Positions 26,033 through 38,700 of a DNA stretch of 64,000 bases are shown here, in pieces. Origin of the DNA: Diatrype stigma (Eukaryota; Ascomycota; Sordariomycetes; Xylariales; Diatrypaceae); contig JAKJXP020000018.1 in the NCBI GenBank assembly GCA_022225965.2, positions 124,001-188,000 on the forward strand. Direction: 5' to 3'. Within the stretch, counting starts at the first letter, position 1; each line of letters begins with the position of its first letter. The notes beneath the pieces were generated by a model, which made no database searches, was not told where the DNA came from, and saw nothing but the letters and a program-made list of their open reading frames with translations. Made by a program: the position numbers and the translations under genes.

Positions 26033-29000
26033 TGTTTAAAGATTAAGATAAGAACCGAGGCGATCAGAGGAGTGATCTAGATTATTGTGAAGAGATATAT
26101 GACGAGGGGACTTGTATGGTCTAGAAGGCGCCCTTACGAGTATGATCTGAATATTTTCAAGCTTTTCTGCGTATGCGATCCCGTCTAATTGGCATTTATA
26201 CTATCGTATACCGGGATAGCAGTCTCTGGAGCTCCGGCCAAGGTTTCAATTTGGGGTAAAAGTAGGGCCACAATGGGATTCGATCCTTCAGGGGTCAGCC
26301 ACACAGCAGCGGAGGTTTGCTAGCTGGCGTTCGGCCCGGGAGCCTACCTACCGGAACAGACGCCATTTGCTTGTTGTGTTCGGACGTCCTGAGTAACAGT
26401 GCCGAACAAGCGAATGACTCCGCTTAACAACAACGGTCAGGTATAGCCCGTGCTGCTGTTCAATCGAGGTCGTTTCATGTCCCTGAGGTGAGGGGTCAAC
26501 TGGCACAGAATCCAATAGTTACCTAGCGTTCAGTGTCGTCTACTACAGCTATAGACAGTAAACGTCGTTCAAGATCTAAAATAATGCAAAGCTTGGTATA
26601 GCATAACCGAGAAAACTAGCCGTGAGTGCAATCGCCCCATCCGGCGATGGATCTTGTTGGTGTAACTATCTTGTTGGTGCAACCCACGCAGCCACGATTC
26701 CGCCATGCCAGAGACCCCTCCGGACGTCCGTGAGCTCCATTGCCCCATTGCCCAGATTTCCAGAAATCCTTTTGCATCGGCGAAGAAAATGTCCCAATAC
26801 CTTTCGGAATGAGTTGCTTCGTATATCTTGGGATTTGAGTATTATGGAAGGCAGCTCTCAACTGGACCCAGAGAAATGATAAGCAACAGACTAGTCTAAC
26901 GGTTGACCCACTTCTTAGGAAAAGGGGCACTCAGGTACGCTCCAAAGATCATGTCAAATACAGAACAAATGGAAACTTATACTTCATCTTATGCATACGG
27001 CTTGATACTGTGAGTATCTTTCCATGATAAGGTATTTCCAGTATGGTCTGTATGGTGAACTACAATGGAAACTTATTTCAATATTGCAACCTGATTGAAT
27101 GAGTGACCCAGTTAAGCATTCTATATACATCGAGCATATGTCACCTGTATGCGTCAAAGTTTTGACCCTGGAAATCGTGTCCCTATTAACTTCAAGTGAA
27201 CTACTGCTATCATGATTCCACATTGGATTGTTATCCGTGTTGTTATTCCTACCTTCGTATGAGGATAAATCTTGGGGTATCAAGGCGTCGTACACGGCAC
27301 TTACAGCACTCAACCCACTCGGACACTCTTTCCGTGTTATATAATGCACTACCTACTACTTCGAACAGACACTGGTGCAAATTTGATAAGAGAGTAATAG
27401 TCTCATCGAACACGGTTCTACAAGAATCCATAACCAGCGCTAGTGATATAAGTTAGCTCAGCTCATCACATCCAGTTTTTATAAAGTGTGTAGAGTTATG
27501 ATTATGAATCATACCACAATTACGTATTTCGCGGGGTTCACAGGCCCAGCTTCCATACCTAGCCCTGTGATGCTCGCGGGATAGGATTTCCCTCCGTCGT
27601 CAGCTACAAGACAGCTCGCTATTTCTCATGCCCAGATGAACGTAGGGGGCTGTCATACAAGGGTCGCAGATTATTACACGTAGCCTTGGCTTGATAACCT
27701 GCAATGATTTTAGCGATAGCGTGGTAGTATCACTTCGGAGAATTCCAATCCGGGTAAACGTCCCAGCCTCATTTGTTACTAGACAACGGCTAGTATATAC
27801 CTAGGGAAACACCATGTCTCTTATTCCTAGTAATCCCTTTTCAGTGCCCAATCACCAGTAGTACATTGCACCAGTGATTCGATATATTATATGCAGGTGT
27901 CCTCTGACAGGCGGTCAGGACCCGAGTGTAACGGCTTACCACATTATGCCCACTAGGTCTCCGAGGAAATGGGAGCCTACAACATTCAGGAGTGGGTAAA
28001 TCTTCGCGATGGAGGTTTTATGGTCCCAAACACGATATATGTTCGCGAATTATCCGAAATCATGACAAAAGTAACGCCTCCTATGTCCTACGGCCCCCGG
28101 AGTTAGTCGTAACAGGTAACAAGTGCCACTAAAGGAACATACAGCACAGCTAAAGAGTGACCAGTTCATGTGAAATATATATCAACAGTTTGCTCTAATC
28201 AACCCGTGGTGAAGAAGGCGTCGAGTGAAGTTTGCAGTCGGCCCAATTTACGTTTGAGCAGATTAGTAAATTTAGAGGTTGAATGTAGTAACGTGAGAGT
28301 GTCAATATGCGGTCAGCATCTACCGGTGGGAGACTGGATACCGTGATCGCACCAATCGCATATTCAAACGGAGAAAAGAGAAAACGCCATGGCAGGCACG
28401 GTAGTATAGGCATATCCCATAGGCCTACCGAAAACCAGGGACACTGGGTCACCGATCCTCATGGTATATGCCATTGCCCCTGTCCCACTATACGGCAATA
28501 CCTGTTACAATATACATGACGTTACTATCGCGATGGCAGATGACTAGTAACCTGGGTGCTGGACAATATCTCTGTGAGTTGTCACCGCGCAGCCTTCTTA
28601 CGTCGCGGGCCTTCTTGAATACGCTGTCCTTTTCATTTTCCATGGCCATAACGATGTTGATGTACTAGATAAATAGGGTACGGCGCCCGGGAAGGCGATC
28701 TTTGGCGGGAACTAAAGTGCAAATATCCTGCCGTGCCTCGTCTCTAGCCACGACTGTTTTGTTCAAGAAATCTCTCCAACTTTGTTGCATACCTCTTCTC
28801 CTATTGTCTCGTTCTCTTCCCCCTCCCCGCACCTCCTAAAACAAAGCCTCAACCTCTTATTACAAGTTGGAGCAACTATATTGATGTCGTCACGAGGGAT
28901 GACTTCGTATTGATTTACTATATCGTAAACTGGAAGATAATATACACCATATATTCTACAAGGAGACCCCTGGTTTCTCAACTGGCTCGAATGTCGATGT

Positions 29001-30538
29001 GATAACTGACATGTCAATGTCATGAAAATATTTACTCCTAATGAAGTAAACGGATAGAGAGTTTCGCATAGAAAAGCACTTCATATCTGGTAATTTACAG
29101 TCACGAGACGCAGCATGCTTCCGTTCGTGATGAAAGGCAGAACGGCCCCCCACGATACGCGATGTAATATATGTTACACAGGGATATACGCTGTGAAGTG
29201 AGAATTCGCGTTTACTCGGTTACATTGGTTCTCACATCATCAATCCAGATCTACGTGGGGTATGCAACACGTGTAATGGAGATAGTGGGTGAAGTATGAT
29301 AAATATGTACGACCCGAATCATTATCTCGCCCATAAGCAGGCATAAAGCTACCGGGTATCGCAGCACTTGGCGAAATCGAGTTGCCGCTCCCGAGACTAC
29401 CACATGATGACTTCAACATTACTAAGAACGCCACTGCCCGGGCGATGGTATCGATCAATTCATCATCCATGTTGTGTTATACAAGAACGGTCTCGTGTTC
29501 GTCTATTTAGGCGAGCTTAGCAAACCTTAAATGAGCGATCCATAGTGCTGGGCAACAACTAAGAGGCAGCTGTATACTCGTAGCGCGACGAAAAGGTTAA
29601 TACGAACTCAGGTCTCACACTCGGGCGTTCATCGTTGCTTGCCACTACCCCTCTCGAAGGGGTGACATGTAAGGGATGTCGAGAGTACCTAGCTAGTTTG
29701 GCGAGGACTCAATTGTTGGAGAGATATTCGTCACTCAGTCAGGCATAACCTAATGTTGTGCCATTTTGTGATATCTCACTCCATCTAAGCTTGCTCGTTA
29801 TAGTATACGCTGACACCAAAAGGGGCACCAAGACGCCGAAAGGATTCGAAGCTCAACACCCTAACACCTGAAGTGAGTCATTCCTGGATACGTGTATCAT
29901 CATTATATGTCGATATCGTTATCTCCTTGCCACATGCTCTCGTTCACCATCATGGGCTATGCCTCAAGGGAAAACATGAGATAGTAGTAAACTCGTCATA
30001 GATTAACCGTAGCTCTAACGCCCCAACAGCCCACCTCTATTACACCGCCGACCCTGGCGGTTCCGTATACGCCATCACCAGAATACAGTGAAATAAAGAT
30101 GTGCACGACACTAACTCCAACGTGACCACAAAGGCAACTGTAAAAGCAAGGAAACAAAAGAAAATCCTGTAGGCTTGCATCGCCCGTACTGTTCTGGAGT
30201 TTGGGCGAGCATCAACTGTAGTGAAAGGCATCCCGATTTCCCCTTAAATCCTCTAGTTTCCTCATGCATATGTTGATGGGTGAGCTTCGCCGACCCGCCC
30301 TTGGCTCTCAGAGCCTTCGTCTCTCTATGTGGATGCAGATAATGAGTGGTCCGTATACTGAATCCGTTACATGAGTCGCCATGATGATATCTAGATGATG
30401 AATAAAGTGAAAGTGCTGCTTTGGGAAATGGGATATGTGTAATGAGCAAAATGGACAGTTTGATATGGAATGAAACGCTCTGTAAAAGGGGCTTCGGGCC
30501 GAGCAGGTAGGTGTCCCGCTGCTTACACCAGGCTGGCT
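26033..30538. other. 4.5-kb non-coding gap upstream of reductase, downstream of Cmr1-like gene
   Basis: No gene could be supported. The left end must contain the reductase promoter; the right end is the 3' side of the Cmr1-like gene. A 76-codon open frame on the minus strand (29240-29470, starting MDDELID) is the most protein-like piece, but no partner exon or family was recognised. The rest is ordinary non-coding sequence without evident repeats. Confidence 0.5.
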
Positions 30539-33500
30539 TCAACTGCGGTGGCGGTGGCTGCGGAACCCATCGATGTCCCAGTTGCTGCCCAACGTGATCA
30601 GCTTCCGTCGTATGCCATCGGCCATCCGCAGGCTACCGCCCTCTTCGAGCGACTTGATGGCGTAGCCGAGGACGTCTTTGGGATTCTCGATGCTGACGAT
30701 GCCGTGGGGCCGCGTCAGGACGGGAATTCCGTCACCCTTCCAGACGTACGCCTTGAGGAGGGGGTCCTCGGGCAGGAGCCGATCAATGGAGACGGAGGTG
30801 CAACTGCTGCCACCGCTGCCGCCGTCATCGCCGCCGCCGCCCCGCTGCTTCTGGAAGCTCGGGTCGAGCTGGGAGACGCTGTCGACGAAGAGGACGAGGG
30901 TGGCGCGGTACAGCGCGGCGGCCCACCAGCTGGGGCGCCGGTCGGTGGGCATGAGGCGCGTCACGATGCGGAAGACCTGGCCGCAGTGGAAGACGGCCTC
31001 CTCGCGCTGGTAGATGCAGCGCTTGTGGCGCAGCGACAGCTCCCAGTAGGAGCCGTCGAAGCTCTCGCGGCGGGCGAGGCGCTCGACCTCGGGGAAGCTG
31101 GTGACGGCGTTGAGCGCGATGAGGTGGTAGAGCGCGAGGTTCGCGCGGACGACGTCGCCGATCCCGTCGCAGTCGCGGTCGCGGTCGGCGTGCGCCCGGC
31201 TGAGCTGGTACCACTTCTGCAGCAGCGTCTGCACCTCCTCGAGGCGCAGCAGGGTCGAGGCCTTGGTCACGGTCCGCGTGGCGCCGCCGCCGCCGCCGCG
31301 CGAGTTGAGCAGCACGTCGGAGAAGCACGAGAGCAGCTGGCGCAGCTGGCACAGCAGCGCCTGGAGCGGGTGGAGCAGGAGCCTCAGCTGGTGCGGGGTC
31401 GGGCTGCCGCCCTGCCGCCGCGACAGGTTGTCGTGGAGGAAGTCCTGGAACAGGTCGTGGAGCGAGGGCGTTAGCGAGGGTGTCGACAGCAGCTGGGGGT
31501 TGACGTTGGCGGTGCAGCCGTACAGGGACTGCGTGGCGGCCAGCCAGGCCTCTCCGTTGGTCATGGTCCAGAGCCTCTCCGGTCCGGGTAGCGGCGCGAG
31601 GAGCTCGCTCACAGACAGCAGCGGTGCGGTGTCGTGGAAGAGGCTGAGCTCCTGGTCGACCATCACCCAGTTATAAACGAGCCTGTTCGGCGAAACGATC
31701 AGCAGGGTGCATACAATATTGATATCTAGCTGCATGAGCTGTGCGATCCGTGGCGTACCTGTTCTGCGCTTCTCGGTGGACCCACGAGCGCCACTGCAGC
31801 TCGGCAGTGGTGGCGTTGTTGAACGCCGGGATCATGGGGGGTTTGAACTCGAACATCCCTGCGTGCTTGAGCATCTGCGTTTATCCCCATTAGATCAGAT
31901 AAATTTAAATAGGGGGCGGCAGGGGGTGGAGCGTGGGAGGTATCTGCGGATTCCATCACCAACCCGTCACTCACCGAGAGGTACATCCCGCGTTGTCCCA
32001 TGGCAATATCCATTAGCCATTTGTCACCACTCCAGGCGCCCAAGAGTGTGAACAGTAGAGCGGATCGAAGCACGATTGGGTCCGCGCACATCTCAACGTC
32101 CTTTTCAATGATATCGAACAGTGATATCCGGCAAGTCTCAATCAGACCAGTTGACAACGCCCTGGCTTCGGTCGTGGGAATGACAGAGGCCCCCTGAGCA
32201 ATCATAAGGAGAAGTAAAAGAGTGAATGCGTGGTTCTGGTGTAGCGTGTCGTTAGGATCGATGCGGCCTGTAGTGATTAGTGGGTAAAAGAAAGACAAGT
32301 TACGAGCGTAGGTCCGCAGAAAATACTCGAGAATTCTCGAAGGGGGGAGGACCAAGATGGAAACCATGGCAGGACTGGCGTATCTCTGGTTCTGGCCATT
32401 GACTCCGCCACGGTGGATTTCAAGAGCTTTGTGCAGGTAGTTCTGAGTAACGGCGAGGATATGCTCGCGAGCTCGTGTATCAATAGGGACAACCGAGGCC
32501 AGATCTAGAGCATCCCAGTCAATTTGTTGGATATAACTGTCCAAAGCATCCCAGGTCCCCTCCTCTCTTGACTTCCGTTCCAGGGCCTCCAGGTGAACTA
32601 TAGCTGTGCGTGGACAGGCGCCAGAGTAAACAGACGGGTTGCAACGAGCCAACGGCCAGCCCGCCTCAGCTGCGAGTACGACCTCAAATTCGGGAAGCAT
32701 GCCCTCATCAAGGTTTGTTGTAATGCTTATACTTGTACTTCTGGTATTAATCGAACCTCGCGAAGAGCAGATGACCTCTGAGGAAGACGACAGGTCGCTC
32801 AATTCCGGGAAAGTATGGATCGGCACGTCGGCGGCCTGCTCAAGGTGCATGGGTCCCGAGTACATATCAAGCCCCAATGAATAGTCTTGCCATATCATCA
32901 TATCTTGATAGCCTGACTCCTGTGGCACAAACTCACCTCCAAGGTGTATGAACTCGTCCATGCAATCAAGTCGTGGATGTGGAGATGAGAAGTCCTCTGG
33001 GCTTGGATTGTTGGAGTTCACTGGCGAGTTCTTCTTCGATGGGTCCTCCTGTTGTTGCAATATGGGATCTATGGAAATGCCATTGTTTGGAGACAAGGGA
33101 GAATTGACCATTATGTCGTGAGGGGCTGCCGCGGCTTGGTCGATTTCCATCATCGCTGGGTTGACTGTCACCAGTGGTGGTGCGGACGGCTGTGTTACCC
33201 CTGCAGGTCGATTACGCATTGCAGCGCCCGCCTGTGCTGCCCGTATTGCAGCTTTGGATGAACGTCTTGCGAATCTGGCCTCGCATTGAAGGCTTTTGTC
33301 TGAGCAGCGTGAACATGGCACTCTTTTATCACAGCCTGTCTTTGCTTGAGCGCAGTTGAGACAAGCTATAGGCGTTCGGCCAGGAACTGTGGTGGGGATA
33401 CCACCTGGTAGTGGCTCTGCGGGATCTCGCTCCTCATGGTATGTGGCATGATGTCTTTGCAACAGGTCCCTATGTAATGTTAGTCAACCTATACAGTAAG

Positions 33501-33707
33501 GATGAAACAAACGCTCATACTACCTTCTGGCAAAGGAGAGTTGGCAGGAGGTACATCGGTGGGGTTTGACGTTCGTGTCTGTCGACGAGTTAAGTTCTGA
33601 ACCTCTCTTACAAGCGTCGGAGCTCAGTATAACTCACGACTCGGTATATGTCTCTCAAGGTGCTCCTTCCGCGTGAATTCTTTGCCACAGTATGCGCAAA
33701 ACACCAT
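30539..33707 (-). CDS. cmr1: Cmr1/Pig1-type melanin regulator (two C2H2 fingers + Zn2Cys6)
   Basis: Transcription factor of the unusual family that joins two C2H2 zinc fingers to a Zn2Cys6 cluster, known from Colletotrichum Cmr1 and Magnaporthe Pig1, regulators of melanin genes. Exons on the minus strand: 33707-33638, 33578-33524, 33469-31975, 31874-31759 and 31682-30539, giving 959 residues (known members are near 1000). Finger 1 uses Cys4, Cys7, His20 and His24; finger 2 uses Cys32, Cys35, His48 and His53. The Zn2Cys6 cysteines are 78, 81, 88, 94, 97 and 104. Introns 1 and 2 each cut through a finger. A long fungal transcription-factor middle domain follows, with the conserved WRSWVHREAQNR patch formed by exons 4 and 5. 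The last exon is very GC-rich. Its place beside the reductase and PKS supports control of this locus; whether it acts with or above the AflR-like factor is unknown. Confidence 0.9.
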
Positions 33708-35126
33708 CTTTTGCTAGTTATCTTTCAAGAGCTGAAGATATTACATCCAGACGAAGAAACGCTCATCTAGGTCCAGCTGGCCCGAACGTAACCAGGGCCT
33801 TACTGGGATGATATAGATTGTCAAAGACGATTGGTAACACTGACCCAGCTAAGGGTATATCTTGGTGTGTAAAAGGGAGTAAGGATCTTCGGGAGGCTTT
33901 GACTCTGACACCAACCAACTTCACTGCACCAAGTGGATAAGAATGCATTCACTGGTAACGAATATGCATGATAGTCCAGGCACCTGGGGGGCATGGTGAC
34001 AAAATAGAGAAAGATGGCTCCTCATATCTGCATCTCGAGAACGCCAATGCGGATTTAGATTACCCATCAGCTCTAAGCAGTAAGACCAATCACCCAGATG
34101 CTAACACACCACCCTGGGCTTGGCTTCGGAAGAAGAGAAGTATCCTGCAGCCCGAGGAGGTCACTCCTAGACAAGGGCTTCGTAACTATCAGGACAGCTT
34201 GGCTGACACTTGAGCCTCGATGATGCACACAACTGGGGACAGCCAATCAGACCGGTAGGTAGATAGTGTCCCTTGACGGCAAGCATGTGAATTGCACGCA
34301 ATTCATCGTCTGTTGGTTGGCAGTGTTAGGTCTTTACGGACCAACACCATGAACCTTGAGTTGTTCGTTTCTGAACACGGGATAATCCTATGTGTATGAC
34401 ATAAGGCTTAACACGCTTTGGCACAACAGTAGATCCAACACCAGAGGTGATGAGCTGCTCTAAGTAACAGCCAGAGAGACGGATTGACGGTGGCTGAGAT
34501 GTTTCACTGTCTTTGGCCTTACATCTGTGCATACTACCACTTGGTACACAGGGCTGCTTGGTGGCTCTAAGCCCAGGGGATGATTTGTGCTACGTGAACG
34601 AACTAGTTAGTATGTACTGAGTCGAGGAGAGCCTCGTGACATATGCCATATATATTGCTTGCAAGCATAACGAATGTCCACTTAACAGGTAAGTATAAGA
34701 GCACAAGGTCAGTCAGTTACTCTTATCGTCTATGACGTGGGCGGCATCGCTGCAAGTTCAAGCTGGAGGCTGTTATACAGAAGGGTTCAGGAAGGAAGTG
34801 GCACAGTCTAGCAGTTTTAGGTATCAAAGTTCGTATAACTCGAATCCTGCAGCAGCCTGCTTAGGTGTGTAAGCGCGTGGAGGTCTATCATGACAACTCG
34901 ATACAGATAGAAGCACGTAGAAGCACGTATGTTAAGATGCAAATGGGTAGAATTCGCCTCACGACTTTGGGTTCATAGATGCGCACTAGTTATACCAATG
35001 GTGAAGTAGAAAGGAACAGCAAAGATATGCAGATTAGGTACGTCTTATGATTTTATAACCTAATAAGCAAGTGCCTTAAGGCGTTCGAGACGAAGCTTAT
35101 GCGCTTATGAATCTATCTTTCCCGCA

Positions 35127-35187
35127 ATGTTACCGTGTTGCCATGTCACCGTGTTGCCATGTTGCCATGTTACCACGTTCCCATGTG
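35127..35187. repeat. Degenerate tandem repeat (ttgccatg-type)
   Basis: Several imperfect copies of an 8- to 9-bp unit resembling ttgccatgt or ttaccgtgt. Non-coding, no function apparent. Confidence 0.65.
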
Positions 35188-35692
35188 TTCAAAGTAGCAC
35201 GCGGGATAAGCTCAAGGGTCGAAGTCAAAATAAAGACGAATGAGATCCGCCCTATCCAGCCCTGTGTGAGCAAGGATCACCACATACCGAGACTTGCATT
35301 CTCACTAAGATCACAACGGTAACAGATCTTCCAACACCAGCTACTGTAATAAGGATCACACCCACCCAGCCCCGCCCAACTCATCTATCTTACTGAGAAC
35401 CCCTTGCGCCCTGCAACCTTGCAACTTTGCCAGCGGGGTCAGCAGCAGCGGGGCCAAGTAACTATAACGTCGCGGGGTCGCTCTCCTAACCCGTTCTGCC
35501 GTTGTCAGGTCCTTGGCATCTTGCTTGACTGAATGAATCCAGACGTGAGTTCTGTTAGACGCGCATTTGCATGTGAATGTTAAACAGGGTCCCTTAGCAT
35601 TTGGGAAGAGCTGAGCGGGAACCTTCCTATGAGGTTTACCTAACAGCTTAGCTTCACCGCCTATATGTTTGCTATGTGGGTGTAAGTTACCC

Positions 35693-35718
35693 AAGTAAAT
35701 TTACTAAGTAAATTTACC
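35693..35718. repeat. Tandem duplication of a 13-bp self-complementary unit
   Basis: Two adjacent copies of aagtaaatttac(t/c); each contains the palindrome gtaaatttac. Non-coding. Confidence 0.75.
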
Positions 35719-38700
35719 TAGTTCAAAGATGGGTATAAGTACTGCCTCTAAACATGTAGGTTCCAACTCCAAGAGATACAAGAGTAGGCTTTCGCCTCTG
35801 AACACCTTGATGGGTTCAACCAGCTATGTGTAGGTATCTTCATAGGACTGACAGGTACCATGATTTAACAAGATCCATCTGGATCTAAGGTCTACAAGCG
35901 CGGGATAACTAACCCAGAGTTGGGTACGGCTTACGGGAGAAATAAATGGGCCTGCCATATGCCATATGTCGGGATCAATACGTCTTCCTACGGGGCATAT
36001 GTACAACACCATGGGTTTCTGGATTTAGGGGTTTGACCCAAGGCCATGGTACGATACTTCCATGAATACCCGGCTCGAGCACTTATCCCTGTTACCCAGA
36101 GCATAAACGCACCCAATCAATAAATCAACAAATATCTGGTCCAACTTGACGAGATATATTTGGTGCGCAATGCAGCAAATCACGACTAGATGACGGTGTT
36201 AGTCCAATCCCACCGATTCGGAAGGGTGGTAGTCCCGAGCCCAAGGAACGCCAGTTTATGATGCCTCTCTTTTTGCCCCCAAGGAGCCGGCATCTCTTGA
36301 GTCATTCCCCTCAGAGGGCTGGGCTTGTTCCACTGTCCTTGGGAACATGGCGAACGGTTTGCTCGTAGGTTTTTTAAACTGGCACATTCTGATAGGTCAT
36401 CTTCCCATCGAACCTCACGGGGGGGCGGGAGATCCTTGAAACCCTTCCCAAGCATGTGGTACCAAGTTGTCGCTGTTTCCTTCGAAGATCGGCATTTGCC
36501 CGCAACGAGGCGTAAGCCACATAACTGTTGTAGCTCTAGGCTCGATGCAGCTCCGATTCGACCGCGGTCGATCAAGCCGGCATGGGCCGGGAGGAAATAT
36601 GCTACCCCTCCTCTCCTACTACGTAGTTCACATATGTATGCGTGTGTTCGTATCGTAACCCACCCGCTTGGTTCCCAAGACGGAAACTATCGAAGCCCTC
36701 TCGGCCATCGGCTCAGGCATCCACCCGTTGCAAGACAGACCTAGTCTGTATAGTATCATTGGTGTCATATATTCCCGTGCTGCTTCCGATGTTCTTTTGC
36801 TGACTGGAATGCTGGCTGACACACATACTGGCTGATACAGCCCCTAAAAGCAGCTTCACCTCCTCTGCTGCTAATGTTTGATCCTGCTAGACGATATGGA
36901 TCCTCCTTCGCGCTACCGCAAGCATCTAAAAGACCCGGTAGGCACGGAGGAGGACGCTACTTCAGAAGATCCCAAATGCTCCGAGCCGTGGATCGACGGC
37001 TGGATCGACGGCTAGCTAGGCGAGCGTAGCGCGAGGTCAGGGTCAGCTACCTATTTTCAGCCCCGAGCCGCCGCAGCCTCGTAGATCTCAAAGACAAGGA
37101 TATTTGTAGCCCAATCAACCTTGCCTGTCGCATCGTTCTATCTAGTCCTGAAGTGCTGTTCGGGGCACTAGAGACTCTTCGACGATGCGGTGCAACCTCA
37201 TGCGGATAATACCTAATAGGCATCGATGCCTGCCTAGCCGACGATCCCTAGACTCTAGGCGAATATACGCATACCTGAACATTGCCGTGCCGTGCCCAGC
37301 CCGGTGATTCGCGCATAATGCTCTGGTTTTTCTTCGGTCCCGAACTTTGTAAGCCTCTTTCCATGACAGCATGAAATGGCATTGATCCGGCTAGCAATGC
37401 TGCATCTGTTGAGTGTCTGGAAAGAACTATTCCTGGCTGGCGTCATAAGCCCTCCCTAATAACCCTCGGGCGAAGATTGTGAAAGCTTGCATGCGACCGA
37501 CATTGATGTCGCCATCTGCAGAGTCATAGTTACCTCTGACGCCTGGGTCTCGGTTCCCTCTCGGGAGCTACGGCTGCATGACCATGCCGTCGCACCTCGT
37601 CGTACTGGTAGAGAGACTGGGTATCGGCCAAAATCACGCCGTTGGCGATTATTAATAGGCAACTAGCTAACGATGTAACTTTCAATCGCGTTTTTGCATT
37701 CTGATGTCATTTGCTTCGTCCAAGACTTCGATTATATCGCTGCAAACTCCGATGAGGCGGAGACCACACTGACACCCTATATTCGTAGCAAAGGTTTGCT
37801 ATATGTAAGATGGTGTTTCCGGCAGTTAGGCACGACACTTACTAGGACGATGAATGACGACCACATCTCATAGGTATCAAGAGTCGGCTTTCGCATGTTT
37901 GCATTCGGTTCTACGCCTCTCATGGTTGGCAATAATGCGATTCGTCCACCGTTATCTTGGACCTGGGACGCCGTTCTTAGGTTTTCTAACCATACCGGTA
38001 CATCCAGAAGACTGCAAGCAGGGAAGGGGAGGCGCATAAGCGAAGAAAACGTGCTACCTGCATTTTAAGTGATCCTTCAATTGCGCAACATGCCACCTTT
38101 CGGTTCAGTCGGTCAGGTCCAAGGCAGATAGATAGGTAGATAGTCGGCCGCGCGGAGAACTGAACTCCTACGTGCATGATACAACCTCTTCTTTCCGCCG
38201 CTGTGCGATGAGATTGTACCCCTATGGCTGTTTCGCTTTGGAAAGGTGCTGCTTACAATTATAAAGTCAAAATAGTGTTTGAACTTGGCGAGTAACTGTT
38301 TGTGCATCTCGAAAACCACTTGAACCAAGGCTTTACAGGGGCAGAAAAGGGGTAAAGTACCCACGTGAGATAGGGCATGGAGGGTTGATCCCCCAAGGTC
38401 CCTCGGACTTCTCGCATGGCCTGCCCAACTTCGGATCCCCAGGTATGGCCTGCGCCAAGCGCTGCATAATCAAGGCTCGAACCGGCGGGTCGGGATAACG
38501 GGATTGATCCACCGATGCGGGTAGGGCATGTCCTGCCGGTCCATCGTTTCATTGAGGGTTTATTACGATGATAGGACGTTGCTACCCCCCTATCCATCCT
38601 AGCGAGCGGCGGGAGTGCCAGCACGACCTCTTATCCCAATAAGAGAGTAAAAGGTCTTACAGGGGGGCAGCTGCAGGGAGGCAAGCTCTAGACCTTTGAG

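Noticed and set aside
30470..31474. 334-codon plus-strand open frame
   Set aside because: It lies opposite the GC-rich last exon of the Cmr1-type gene. It is rich in Ala, Val, Glu and Arg with no domain, which is what the reverse strand of a high-GC3 exon gives.
38440..38510. Possible tRNA B box on the minus strand (ggttcgagcc)
   Set aside because: No matching A box, acceptor stem or anticodon arm could be formed around it.
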